DNA of 55,321 nt from positions 1-55,321 of the forward strand of contig DHVW01000004.1 in the NCBI GenBank assembly GCA_002412865.1, written 5' to 3'. A program made the translations under genes and the position numbers. Every line of letters begins with the position of its first letter. Position 1 is the stretch's first letter. Below are positions 7,626-15,436 of this stretch, piece by piece. This DNA is from Sulfurovum sp. UBA5198 (GTDB lineage Bacteria; Campylobacterota; Campylobacteria; Campylobacterales; Sulfurovaceae). The notes beneath the pieces were generated by a model. The model saw only the letters and a program-made list of their open reading frames with translations, did no database searches and was not told where the DNA came from.

Positions 7626-8561
7626 ATGAACAGAGCGATATTGTTACTAAATATGGGTGGACCAAACAATCTAGACGAAGTTAAGCTATTCTTGCACAAT
7701 ATGTTTAACGATAGCCGTATCATAGCAGCTCCTCAACCAATCAGACTAGGAATTTCAAAGTATATAATCGCTAACAGATTAGAGACATCAAAGAGCAATT
7801 ACAAAGAGATAGGTGGCAAATCTCCTATTGTCGAGTATACGCAGGAGCTTGTAGATGATTTGAGCCAAAAAGTAGATGCTAGTGTGCATATGGTGATGCG
7901 TTATACGCCGCCATTTGCTGATGAAGTTATGGCTGGGCTTGTAGGAATGGATGAGATATATGCTATCCCCCTCTATCCTCAACACTCCAGCACTACCACG
8001 CTATCTAGTGATGATGATATATACAAAGTAGCAAAAAAGCTTGGCATAACGGACAAAATCCGTACTCTTGATAGCTATCAGACACACCCGCTTTATATTA
8101 GCTCACTTGTAAAACGAATCAAAGAGTCGCTAAATGGAGATAATGCTAATGAATTTGAACTTCTGTTTTCAGCTCATGGACTGCCACTAAACATTGTCAA
8201 AGCAGGAGATATGTATCAAAGCCAAATCATAGAAACAGTAGAGGCTACCAAAAAAGCACTAGAAAAAGAGGGGATAATGTTTGGTGCGACGCATCTAGCA
8301 TATCAGTCACGCCTGGGTCCTGTGGAGTGGCTTCGCCCATATATGGACGATACACTTAAGAGCTTTGGAGGCAAGAAAGTCATCGTATATCCAGTGGCAT
8401 TCACAATAGATAACTCTGAGACCAAACATGAACTTGACATTGAGTACCGTGAACTCGCTCATGAGGTTGGGATAATTGACTATCGTGTCGCTGCTGCACC
8501 CAATAATCATCCTGATTTTGTAGCTTGTCTAGCAGATATCTATGAAGGAATGAAAAGGTAA
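7626..8561 (+). CDS. hemH: Ferrochelatase
   Basis: This encodes 311 residues. The enzyme inserts Fe2+ into protoporphyrin IX, the last step of protohaem synthesis. Recognisable blocks are LLLNMGGP at the start, LYPQHSSTTT, the catalytic His in LLFSAHGLP, and ETKHELDIEY with the conserved Glu. I chose ATG 7626 because AILLLNMGG should lie at the N terminus. The open frame runs further 5' (ATG 7602 and beyond), but that would overlap the divergent lipoprotein gene. Product length fits the family. Confidence 0.94.
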   Translation: MNRAILLLNMGGPNNLDEVKLFLHNMFNDSRIIAAPQPIRLGISKYIIANRLETSKSNYKEIGGKSPIVEYTQELVDDLSQKVDASVHMVMRYTPPFADEVMAGLVGMDEIYAIPLYPQHSSTTTLSSDDDIYKVAKKLGITDKIRTLDSYQTHPLYISSLVKRIKESLNGDNANEFELLFSAHGLPLNIVKAGDMYQSQIIETVEATKKALEKEGIMFGATHLAYQSRLGPVEWLRPYMDDTLKSFGGKKVIVYPVAFTIDNSETKHELDIEYRELAHEVGIIDYRVAAAPNNHPDFVACLADIYEGMKR

Positions 8562-8590
8562 TTGTTTCTTTACATATTTATTACAAAACG

Positions 8591-8619
8591 CCGTCACTCC
8601 TGTGTAGAAAGGAGTCCAG
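8591..8619. repeat. REP-like palindrome (CCGTCACTCC...GGAGTCCAG)
   Basis: A stem of ACTCCT (8596-8601) with AGGAGT (8610-8615) is framed by CGTCA on one side and TCCA on the other. This CGTCA...TCCA form is typical of short dispersed intergenic palindromes in many proteobacteria. It lies about 10 nt upstream of TTTAGGGTATAATTTG, the probable -10 region of fic. Confidence 0.5.
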
Positions 8620-8671
8620 AAAGATTTAGGGTATAATTTGTTATTAAATTGATAGTGAATAAGGAGATGTG

Positions 8672-9223
8672 ATGAAAAGTATGGATGAACAAAGTTTGCA
8701 AAATGCTTATCGCTTATTTGAAACGGCAGCTATAGATAAGATTGAAGTTGGCACAACCAAAGGATTAAAAGAAATCCACAAATATCTGTTTAATGAACTC
8801 TATGATTTTGCAGGAGAGCTTAGAAGTGTAAATATCTCAAAAGGTGGTTTTAGATTTGCAAATTCGTTGTATCTTAAAGAAATTTTGGTCAAAATCGAAC
8901 AAATGAGCGAAGATAGTTTTGAAGGGATTATCTCTAAATATGTAGAGATGAATATCGCTCACCCTTTCATGGAGGGCAACGGTAGAACGATGCGAATATG
9001 GCTCGATATGCTCCTCAAAGCAAGAATAGGACAAGTTGTCAATTGGCAGTTTGTGAACAAAGAACTCTATCTGCAAGCCATGGAGCGAAGCCCTATCAAT
9101 GATTTGGAACTCAGAACTTTGCTACAATCTCATCTTACATATGAGATTGACAATAGAGAAATCATCTTCAAAGGGATAGAGCAGTCCTATTATTATGAGG
9201 GTTATAAAAAAGAAGTTGAGTGA
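8672..9223 (+). CDS. Class III Fic protein adenylyltransferase
   Basis: This encodes 183 residues from ATG 8672; GTG 8669 is too close to AAGGAG. The Fic signature HPFMEGNGRTMR is at residues 97-108, with catalytic His97 and the Mg/phosphate-binding EGNGR. A beta-hairpin flap AGELRSVNISKGG precedes it. Fic proteins usually transfer AMP from ATP to target proteins. Near the C terminus SYYYEG (residues 172-177) matches the inhibitory (S/T)xxxE(G/N) motif. This makes it a short class III enzyme that carries its own inhibitory helix and may need no separate antitoxin. It stands alone between two REP-like palindromes. The target is unknown. Confidence 0.88.
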   Translation: MKSMDEQSLQNAYRLFETAAIDKIEVGTTKGLKEIHKYLFNELYDFAGELRSVNISKGGFRFANSLYLKEILVKIEQMSEDSFEGIISKYVEMNIAHPFMEGNGRTMRIWLDMLLKARIGQVVNWQFVNKELYLQAMERSPINDLELRTLLQSHLTYEIDNREIIFKGIEQSYYYEGYKKEVE

Positions 9224-9246
9224 TTAACACAATTTTATTCTAAATA

Positions 9247-9283
9247 CCGTCATACTCGTGCTTGATCAACGGCATCCAACGAG
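9247..9283. repeat. REP-like palindrome (CCGTCATACTCGT...ATCCAACGAG)
   Basis: It begins with the same CCGTCA as the element at 8591 and ends in ATCCAACGAG, with CTCGT and ACGAG able to pair and CTTGATCAACGG in the loop. It is followed about 20 nt later by CTTAGGGTATAAT, nearly the same -10 region as after the element upstream of fic. The two palindromes therefore bracket fic. Confidence 0.45.
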
Positions 9284-9354
9284 AAATGCAAATATCAATT
9301 GAGCTTAGGGTATAATAATATAATTTATTTAACAAAATATACAAAAGGCAAAGA

Positions 9355-10143
9355 ATGCTAAAAATTAATGGGCGATTTTGGCTAGATAAAGATGGAGAGG
9401 TATACTTAGGTAGTGGGCGAGTGGAGCTGCTGCGAATGATAGAAAAGCACGGCTCTATGCACAAAGCAGCCAAAGAGATGAAGATGAGCTACAAAGCAGC
9501 GTGGGATAGAGTCAATGACATGAACACAAAAGCCACATACCCGCTCACAGAAAAGACGACGGGGGGCAAGGGCGGTGGGGGTACAGTGCTCACGGCATTT
9601 GCTCATGAACAGATAGCACTTTTTGAGAGATTTAGAGAGTTACATGGTGAGTTTATGAATAGATTTGCAGCAGCTGGAGATGATGCAGTGAAACTAGCAA
9701 ACTTGATGAGCAGAAGCTTTCTAAGTACGAGTGCTAGAAATCAGATAGTATGCACCGTAAAAGAGATAGAAATCGAAGAGCCAAAATGCACACTAACACT
9801 CACAGTAGATAACCAAACAGAGTTGCGTGCCACTATCACGAAGAAGTCGCTTGCGGATATGGGGATAGAGACAGGAAGTGTGGTGTACGCCATTATTAAA
9901 TCCAGCGATGTACTAGTCGGCCATCTGCAGCATGTCAAAACAAATAAAGTGAAGCTATCAAATGATTTGGTTGGTGAGGTTGTGAAGTTTCAGAGCTATG
10001 AAGATAGTGTGGAACTGGTAATATCAGTAAGTAGTGACTTGAATATAGTAGCAGTAGCAGACAAAATAGAACTCTCGAAACTAGGGCTAACCAATAAAGC
10101 GTATATTTCTATTGATTATGATGATATTTTGATAGGTGTGTAG
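9355..10143 (+). CDS. modE: Molybdate-responsive regulator ModE
   Basis: This encodes 262 residues, the usual ModE length. The N-terminal winged helix-turn-helix has the ModE/LysR-like stretch GSMHKAAKEMKMSYKAAWDRV at about residues 33-54, followed by TTGGKGGGGTVLT. The C-terminal half has two Mop/TOBE molybdate-binding domains, the first marked by SARNQ (about 126-130) and the second from about residue 200. ModE with bound molybdate normally represses the modABC transporter genes. Those lie about 6 kb downstream (15437-19044), separated by unrelated genes. The promoter is probably GGGTATAATAATATAAT at 9308-9324. Confidence 0.93.
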   Translation: MLKINGRFWLDKDGEVYLGSGRVELLRMIEKHGSMHKAAKEMKMSYKAAWDRVNDMNTKATYPLTEKTTGGKGGGGTVLTAFAHEQIALFERFRELHGEFMNRFAAAGDDAVKLANLMSRSFLSTSARNQIVCTVKEIEIEEPKCTLTLTVDNQTELRATITKKSLADMGIETGSVVYAIIKSSDVLVGHLQHVKTNKVKLSNDLVGEVVKFQSYEDSVELVISVSSDLNIVAVADKIELSKLGLTNKAYISIDYDDILIGV

Positions 10144-10265
10144 GATATTTATACAATAAAATAATTACACAAATAGTTTACATATATGTTATAATTATTA
10201 TAGACTCTTTCTAAATAGGATAATCAGTTAGATGGAGTTAATCTCAACATTCTAAAGGATAAACA

Positions 10266-10880
10266 ATGAAAAAATTATTAATGATAGCTGTTTTGGCTTG
10301 CGTGGCAATGGCAACCGATTATTCAAAAATGAGTACCGAGCAGTTGATGAACATGCGTGGGAAAGTAGATGTAAATGAGCGTCCTGCATTCCAACAAGAG
10401 ATGCAAAAGCGTATGCAAAGCATGACTCCTGACCAGCGACAGGATTATATGAAATCAAACAGAAATATCTGCATGAAAAAAAACAAAATGAAAATGCCAA
10501 CATTTGATGATGTTGATACTAACAAAAATGGGATGATATCACGGGTGGAATTCCAAAAACATCAAGCTGGGCAGATGCAAAACATGCGTAGATATAACAA
10601 TAACTGCACAATGATGGGCATGGGAAGAAAATCTATGATGAATATGCCTAAATTTAGTGACTTTGACATCAATAATGATGGATATATGACGGAAAGCGAA
10701 CTCCAAGAAGCACGCAACAAGCGAATGATACAAAATGCAAAGGAAGGCAAAATGATGAAAAATGTGAACAATGCTCCATCATTTGCTGATATGGACAGCG
10801 ACAAAAACGGTAAGGTATCGCCTGAAGAGTTTCAAAAACATCAAATGGGACAAATGCAAATGCAAAGGTCAAAATACTAA
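10266..10880 (+). CDS. Secreted DUF1104 protein with three EF-hands
   Basis: This encodes 204 residues. A signal peptide covers about residues 1-16. A DUF1104-like segment follows (DYSKMSTEQLMNMRGKVDVNERP, then MQSMTPDQRQ). Three canonical EF-hand loops are at residues 84-95 (DTNKNGMISRVE), 134-145 (DINNDGYMTESE) and 177-188 (DSDKNGKVSPEE), each with Asp/Asn ligands, Gly6 and Glu12. It is therefore a periplasmic calcium binder by sequence. It is also very Met-rich, and MTPDQRQ recalls the LTxxQ motif of Spy/CpxP-type periplasmic stress proteins. It is the first gene of a cluster with a two-component system. Function is not known. Confidence 0.8.
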   Translation: MKKLLMIAVLACVAMATDYSKMSTEQLMNMRGKVDVNERPAFQQEMQKRMQSMTPDQRQDYMKSNRNICMKKNKMKMPTFDDVDTNKNGMISRVEFQKHQAGQMQNMRRYNNNCTMMGMGRKSMMNMPKFSDFDINNDGYMTESELQEARNKRMIQNAKEGKMMKNVNNAPSFADMDSDKNGKVSPEEFQKHQMGQMQMQRSKY

Positions 10881-11024
10881 AATAAATTGCAATGAGCAAA
10901 TAATTTAAAAGTCTGCTAATTATCTACTAATGCTTCTGTGTAATAATACGACTATCGAAACACAAACAACCAAGAGATTTTGAGATGTTTGTGCTAGACA
11001 AATTAAAACACAAAAGGACACATT

Positions 11025-11348
11025 ATGAAAACCTTAACAATACTAGCAGTTTTAGGATTGGCTACTGCCTACGGATTTGCTACTGATTATACAATTATGA
11101 CCACCACAGAATTACAAGCCTTAAGAGGAACTGTAGCTGTCGAGGATCGTACTGCGTATCAAACTGAAATGAAATCTAGAGTTGCATTGATGACTTCAGA
11201 AGAACTTGCAGCGTTCAAAGAAACTGTAAAACAAAATCCAGTAGGCACACAAATAGGTACTGGTCTTAAAACACAAACTCGTACTCAAATGCAAACACAA
11301 ATGGGTACAATGGGCGGTCAAATGTCAATGGGCGGTCGTTTCCGTTAA
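11025..11348 (+). CDS. Small secreted DUF1104-like protein
   Basis: This encodes 107 residues with a signal peptide of about 19 residues. The segment DYTIMTTTELQALRGTVAVEDRTAYQTEMK aligns with the start of the EF-hand protein at 10266 (DYSKMSTEQLMNMRGKVDV...), so the two are paralogues in that domain. It lacks the EF-hands. Its C-terminal 40 residues are a low-complexity Gln/Thr/Met/Gly tail (TQTRTQMQTQMGTMGGQ). A clear terminator follows, so it ends its transcript before the response regulator. The role is unknown; members of this family are found in Helicobacter and relatives. Confidence 0.75.
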   Translation: MKTLTILAVLGLATAYGFATDYTIMTTTELQALRGTVAVEDRTAYQTEMKSRVALMTSEELAAFKETVKQNPVGTQIGTGLKTQTRTQMQTQMGTMGGQMSMGGRFR

Positions 11349-11353
11349 TCATA

Positions 11354-11385
11354 TTCGAGGGTTTCTCCCCTTCCCTCGAAAATAA
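11354..11385 (+). terminator. Intrinsic terminator after the DUF1104 gene
   Basis: A perfect 8-bp stem TTCGAGGG (11354-11361) and CCCTCGAA (11373-11380) with an 11-nt loop is followed by AATAATGCTTTTT. It separates the 11025 gene from the response regulator. Confidence 0.7.
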
Positions 11386-11463
11386 TGCTTTTTAAAGTAT
11401 TTATCATTAAATATTTTAGAAATAGTTATAATATTGCTAGAAGATAAGAAATGAGGTTTTTGT

Positions 11464-12090
11464 ATGAAAATTTTATTATTAGAAGATGATTCACTTTTAG
11501 GTGAGACTATCGAAGAGATGTTAGAAGATGCTGGGCATAAAGTGTTTTGGGCAAAAGATGGACATGAGGCTTCAGATGCCACATTCGACGCGATTTACGA
11601 CCTTTATATTTTAGATATTAATGTTCCAAAGCTTAATGGACTGAAGGTTCTTGAAGAGCTTAGAGGGTCAGGAGACGAGACACGAGTTATATTTATTAGT
11701 GCATTGAGCGATATAGCTTCAATATCACAGGGGTTTAAGCTAGGAGCGGAAGATTATATAAAAAAACCTTTTTTCCCAGAAGAGCTTATTGTTAGGATTG
11801 AGGCGAAATTTGCAAAATCAAATATGAAAATAGAGCATGGCGAGATTAGCTTTAATCCACAAAACAATGAAGTACGAAGAGCTGATCGCCTAATTACGCT
11901 TGGGGATGTTCAGTTTCCACTTTTAAGGATTTTTATTCAAAATATAGGAAAAACACTTTTAAAAGAAAATCTTTTTGAGCTTATGGAACATCCTAGCGAG
12001 AGTGCTTTGCGTGTTGCCATTAACAAACTAAAGAAAACAACAGGATGGAAAATACAAAATATCAGAGCGGTTGGATATCATCTTGAGTAG
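11464..12090 (+). CDS. OmpR/PhoB-type response regulator
   Basis: This encodes 208 residues. The receiver domain has the acidic pair EDD at 7-9, phosphoacceptor Asp51 (YILDINVP), Ser79 (FISALSD) and Lys101 (YIKKPF). After a short linker the C-terminal part (about 125-208) looks like a winged-helix output domain (LGDVQFPLLRIFIQN, ESALRVAINKLKK, IRAVGYHLE), somewhat shorter than usual. Its end overlaps the kinase frame. TTATAAT at 11426-11432 is a plausible -10 element. Position between DUF1104-type secreted proteins suggests that these and the calcium-repeat outer-membrane protein are its regulon. Confidence 0.9.
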   Translation: MKILLLEDDSLLGETIEEMLEDAGHKVFWAKDGHEASDATFDAIYDLYILDINVPKLNGLKVLEELRGSGDETRVIFISALSDIASISQGFKLGAEDYIKKPFFPEELIVRIEAKFAKSNMKIEHGEISFNPQNNEVRRADRLITLGDVQFPLLRIFIQNIGKTLLKENLFELMEHPSESALRVAINKLKKTTGWKIQNIRAVGYHLE

Positions 12091-13141
12091 TGCAGAAAAA
12101 GAATCATTTATAAAAAGTTTTTTAATTTTTTTAATTTCATTGTCTCTATCTAGTGCTTTATTTTTTTGGTTTGAATATGTTCAAAAACATCATGCACTTG
12201 AGGAGCAAATTTTTAACGAAATGAAAGTGTGCAGTTTCGAGCTAAATTGCAAAGAGTACACAATCGACTTTGCACCTCTAAATGCTACTACATTGTACTA
12301 TCTAAAAAAAGACAGCACAGGATATTACGCACTTTTTCCCATACCTAGTGATAAATATGCACTTAAGCTTCATCTTTCACAAGAGTTATTTGATGTCAGG
12401 TTAAATAAAATATTTAATATGCTGCTTCAGTATTTTTTGATTACTCTTTTGGGGCTTCTAATCCTCTCTGCTCTATTTTCTCTCTATGCACTTTATCCAC
12501 TTAAAAAGGCATTGCATCTCACAGAAGAGTTTAGTAAGGATATGATACATGATTTAAATACACCACTATCAAGTCTTAGGCTTAATACTAGTCTCTTGAA
12601 GACATCACCTAGTGAGGCTAAGAAAATAAAGAGAATAGAGCAGAGTATTGCAACCATTGTCTCGCTTGGAAATAATTTAAAAAGCTATTTAGGAAGTCAT
12701 CCCTCTCAAAAAGAGATATTTGATTTGCATGGACTATTAAAAGAGAGGGTTGGCGTATTGCAGTATTCGTTCTCAAATGTTATGTTTATTTTTGATGATT
12801 CTAATGAGACTATGCCAGTTGATGCAAATCGTGATGCATTAACAATTATTATAGATAATATATTAGGAAATGCTGCTAAATATAGTAAGGATACTGGGAC
12901 AGTTTGGATTCGTATAGATACAAGCAGAAAAGTACTACATATTAATGATGATGGCATTGGGATAAAAGAGCCAAAGAGAATTTTTGAACGCTTTTACAAG
13001 GAGCATGAACGGGGTCTTGGTATCGGTTTGCATGTTGTTAAAAAAATATGTGATGACCTTAAAATAACAATAAATGTTAAGAGTATTATAGGTCAGGGAA
13101 CGCAATTTAGCTTTGATTTTTCATCGCTAACACTTCGATAA
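12071..13141 (+). CDS. Membrane sensor histidine kinase
   Basis: This encodes up to 356 residues. The start is uncertain: there is no ATG, and TTG 12071 or TTG 12083, both overlapping the regulator gene, are the options. Two membrane helices (about 14-34 and 115-141) enclose a periplasmic sensor of about 80 residues containing Cys54 and Cys60. The H-box is SKDMIHDLNTPLSSLR with His160. The ATPase domain has the N-box DNILGNAAKYS, G1 DDGIGI and G2 GLGIGL. No HAMP domain is obvious. It should phosphorylate the regulator encoded just upstream. The two Cys residues in the sensor could respond to a metal or redox signal, but this is a guess. Confidence 0.88.
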   Translation: MDIILSSAEKESFIKSFLIFLISLSLSSALFFWFEYVQKHHALEEQIFNEMKVCSFELNCKEYTIDFAPLNATTLYYLKKDSTGYYALFPIPSDKYALKLHLSQELFDVRLNKIFNMLLQYFLITLLGLLILSALFSLYALYPLKKALHLTEEFSKDMIHDLNTPLSSLRLNTSLLKTSPSEAKKIKRIEQSIATIVSLGNNLKSYLGSHPSQKEIFDLHGLLKERVGVLQYSFSNVMFIFDDSNETMPVDANRDALTIIIDNILGNAAKYSKDTGTVWIRIDTSRKVLHINDDGIGIKEPKRIFERFYKEHERGLGIGLHVVKKICDDLKITINVKSIIGQGTQFSFDFSSLTLR

Positions 13142-13181
13142 CAGTTGTAGGTTAAAATTAGATTGTAATAAAGGATAAATG

Positions 13182-13499
13182 ATGCGATTTTTACAAGTAG
13201 CTTTTGCTATGTTCCTTGTTTCTAATTTATATGGTGATGTCTCTATTGATAAGCAAATTGCTGAAATAATGAAAGCACCAAAGGAGAAGCGTATGGAATT
13301 AATGAATAATCTTAAAACCAAGCTTTCTGAAATGAACGAAGAGCAAAGAAGTGCAGCACTTCAAAAGCTACAAAAAAATATTGCTAGTGGCATGAATAGT
13401 GGGTCTGCAATGCAAAGTCAATTTTCCCCTAAGCCTATGCAACAGGGAAATCCTGGTGGCATGGGGTCACACAGTCTTCCTAATTTCAAAAACAAATAA
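13182..13499 (+). CDS. Small secreted protein, DUF1104/Spy-like
   Basis: This encodes 105 residues from ATG 13182, 6 nt after AAGGA; ATG 13179 is also possible. It has a signal peptide of about 18 residues, then a helical segment APKEKRMELMNNLKTKLSEMNEEQR. This resembles both the DUF1104 proteins of this cluster and the LTxxQ helix of periplasmic Spy/CpxP proteins. The tail is rich in Met, Gly, Ser, Pro and Gln. It lies right behind the sensor kinase and 15 nt before the outer-membrane protein gene. This suggests a periplasmic accessory protein of the same signalling module. Confidence 0.65.
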   Translation: MRFLQVAFAMFLVSNLYGDVSIDKQIAEIMKAPKEKRMELMNNLKTKLSEMNEEQRSAALQKLQKNIASGMNSGSAMQSQFSPKPMQQGNPGGMGSHSLPNFKNK

Positions 13500-13514
13500 A
13501 CAAAAGGTTTACAG

Positions 13515-14330
13515 ATGAAAAAACTTATACCAGCTATCTTTTTAACTTCAACACTATTTTTGCATGCAGCAAGTGATATTGATTTTGATGGAATTGATGA
13601 TCAAAATGACAAATGCCCAAATACTCCCTTTAGTGATTTAGTAAATTCTCGTGGTTGTACTACAAAATCACTCTATAGCAAAACAAGTTATGATGTTATA
13701 ATGGGGTACAATTATGCTAGTGCAAATCCAAGCATAATAGGAACTTCATCGTCATCAGCTGCGACACTTCAAGCCGATGTTTATAGAGGTAATTTTTCAG
13801 CACAATTGCTAACTTCATACCTTAAAACATCAGGCGACACTACAAATAGTAGTGGTATGGGCGATACTATGCTTGGAGCATATTATACTTTTAAGCCATC
13901 TGATAAACTAATGATTAAAACTGGTGTAGGCGTGATATTGCCAACTTATTCAACAGGGTACAATAATGAAGCCACAGATTATACTGGCAATATTGCAGCA
14001 CAGTATAATATTACAGAGAAAGCCAATATATTTGGTGGATACGCACATACGATAATCAATGATGAAGATATACCAACTGTGGCAACCTACCAAAACACAA
14101 ATGCTTTTTATGGTGGAGTAGGATATATGGGACCAAAAAATAGCTCTTTCAGTCTATCTTACGCAGATTCAGACAGTATCTATTCTGATGTTGATAACAT
14201 TAGAACCGTTGGAATAGGAGCATATGTTCCTATTAATCAACAATGGTTTACAATGGCAAATTATAAATATGGAATTAGTGATGCAGCGAGTCAAAATGAG
14301 TTTGGTGTGAGCTTGGGATATAATTTCTAG
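13515..14330 (+). CDS. Outer-membrane beta-barrel protein with N-terminal calcium (TSP3-type) repeat
   Basis: This encodes 271 residues. A signal peptide of about 19 residues is followed directly by a thrombospondin type 3-like calcium motif at about 21-37 (DIDFDGIDDQNDKCPNTPF), with a second Cys shortly after (RGC). The rest has alternating beta strands with Gly/Tyr/aromatic girdles and ends in Phe (GVSLGYNF), as expected of an outer-membrane barrel. TSP3 repeats bind calcium and usually precede OmpA-type domains; here no OmpA domain is present. It is the last gene after the two-component system and shares the calcium theme with the EF-hand protein at 10266. Confidence 0.75.
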   Translation: MKKLIPAIFLTSTLFLHAASDIDFDGIDDQNDKCPNTPFSDLVNSRGCTTKSLYSKTSYDVIMGYNYASANPSIIGTSSSSAATLQADVYRGNFSAQLLTSYLKTSGDTTNSSGMGDTMLGAYYTFKPSDKLMIKTGVGVILPTYSTGYNNEATDYTGNIAAQYNITEKANIFGGYAHTIINDEDIPTVATYQNTNAFYGGVGYMGPKNSSFSLSYADSDSIYSDVDNIRTVGIGAYVPINQQWFTMANYKYGISDAASQNEFGVSLGYNF

Positions 14331-14337
14331 CCTTTTG

Positions 14338-14817
14338 CTATTTTTTTGGATAATCAAAAAGGAGTAATTTCCCCATTCCATCAATATTACTAGAGGTAAA
14401 CCCTAGCCCAACAATACCTGCAGTTGGGATATTTTCGATTGACTCATCGCATAGTGTGTTGCACAGCAAAGTAAGCGATGGATTATGTCCTATGAGCATT
14501 ACAGTATCATATGACTCCAGTGCCGTCTGGATTAACTGCTTGAGCTTTAAAGGAGAAGCTTCATAGATTGACTCATCCAAAAGGATCTTTGCTCCTAGTG
14601 TATCAGCAAAGTATTTAGCTGTTGTCTTGGCTCTTTTTGCAGGGCTTGATAGGATTATGTCAGGATGAATTCCTAACTTGAAAAGTCTATGTGCCATCAT
14701 CGGAGCATCTCGCTCACCTCTTTTATTTAGTGGGCGGTCAAAGTCTCCACATTGTAAATCTCTCCAGCTTGATTTGGCGTGTCGAATGATATAAACTCGT
14801 TTTGCTATCTGTTTCAT
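14338..14817 (-). CDS. SixA-type phosphohistidine phosphatase
   Basis: This encodes 159 residues of the histidine phosphatase superfamily. The catalytic RHA motif is at residues 12-14 (YIIRHAKSSWRD), followed by RPLNKRGERDA, SSPAKRAKTTA (second conserved Arg) and the second catalytic His in LIGHNPSL. Length and the HAKSSW start are typical of SixA, which removes phosphate from phospho-His on proteins. It is convergent with the outer-membrane protein gene, 8 nt away. Confidence 0.88.
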   Translation of the reverse strand: MKQIAKRVYIIRHAKSSWRDLQCGDFDRPLNKRGERDAPMMAHRLFKLGIHPDIILSSPAKRAKTTAKYFADTLGAKILLDESIYEASPLKLKQLIQTALESYDTVMLIGHNPSLTLLCNTLCDESIENIPTAGIVGLGFTSSNIDGMGKLLLFDYPKK

Positions 14818-14859
14818 ATGATAATTGTACCGTCTTTTCGAAACAACAACAAGTGTAAA

Positions 14860-15252
14860 TTACAGACGCATATTTCTCATAAAATTCCCAGCTATAATAT
14901 CAGCCCTATTTTTAAATACACTACCAAGTCTATCAATATATAAACTATCAATAGTTTCATAAAACATAGAAATCCACAATCCAAACATCTCTTTTTTTAG
15001 TGGTAATGACAGGTGCGTTGCTAACGGATTACCAGTATAAGCTGTGTCATCTAGGGTTATCATTGCCCAAAAATTCGTAAGTATCCCTATATGCTCCTGC
15101 CATAATTCACTATTAATATCATCTCCAAGTTTTGATACGAATATTTTTGATACATCATTGTCCTCTCCCAGTATCCGCATATAAAATGCTAGTACCATTT
15201 TATTAATATTTTCGCTATTTATACTTTTGTATTTTTCTACACTAAATTTCAT
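14860..15252 (-). CDS. Group III truncated haemoglobin
   Basis: This encodes 130 residues from ATG 15252, which AAGGATCTGT precedes; the frame is open a further seven codons. The pattern fits the group III truncated globins known from Campylobacter (Ctb): FYMRILGEDNDVSKIF; a helix with HIGILTNFWAMITL; the haem-ligand region YTGNPLATHLSLPL with the proximal His; and MFGLWISMFYETID with the conserved Trp. Such globins bind O2 or NO and are linked to low-oxygen respiration or nitrosative stress. It lies just upstream of sixA on the same strand. Confidence 0.85.
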   Translation of the reverse strand: MKFSVEKYKSINSENINKMVLAFYMRILGEDNDVSKIFVSKLGDDINSELWQEHIGILTNFWAMITLDDTAYTGNPLATHLSLPLKKEMFGLWISMFYETIDSLYIDRLGSVFKNRADIIAGNFMRNMRL

Positions 15253-15336
15253 ACAGATCCTTTTTGCCATCATAACCGATTAAGTTTACAAAAGACAAAT
15301 AAATATTAATGCCATTAGATAAATTTAAGCAATATC

Positions 15337-15420
15337 ATTATATCATTTTAAACATAACGTTGGTTTGCAAAACTCTAAGGAACGCTTATTGCATTGGCTT
15401 TATCGTTATATCATTTAAAC
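15337..15420 (+). promoter_or_regulatory. Candidate ModE-binding sites upstream of modA
   Basis: Two related sites lie in the leader of modA. The first is TTATAT-N10-ATAACG (15338-15359), an imperfect inverted repeat of the ModE half site CGTTATAT. The second is CGTTATAT at 15404-15411, followed by CATTTAAAC. TTATATCATTT(T)AAAC occurs in both, about 67 nt apart. The assignment rests on resemblance to the E. coli ModE consensus and on modE being present at 9355. Confidence 0.4.
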
Positions 15421-15436
15421 TACAAAGGACAATAAT

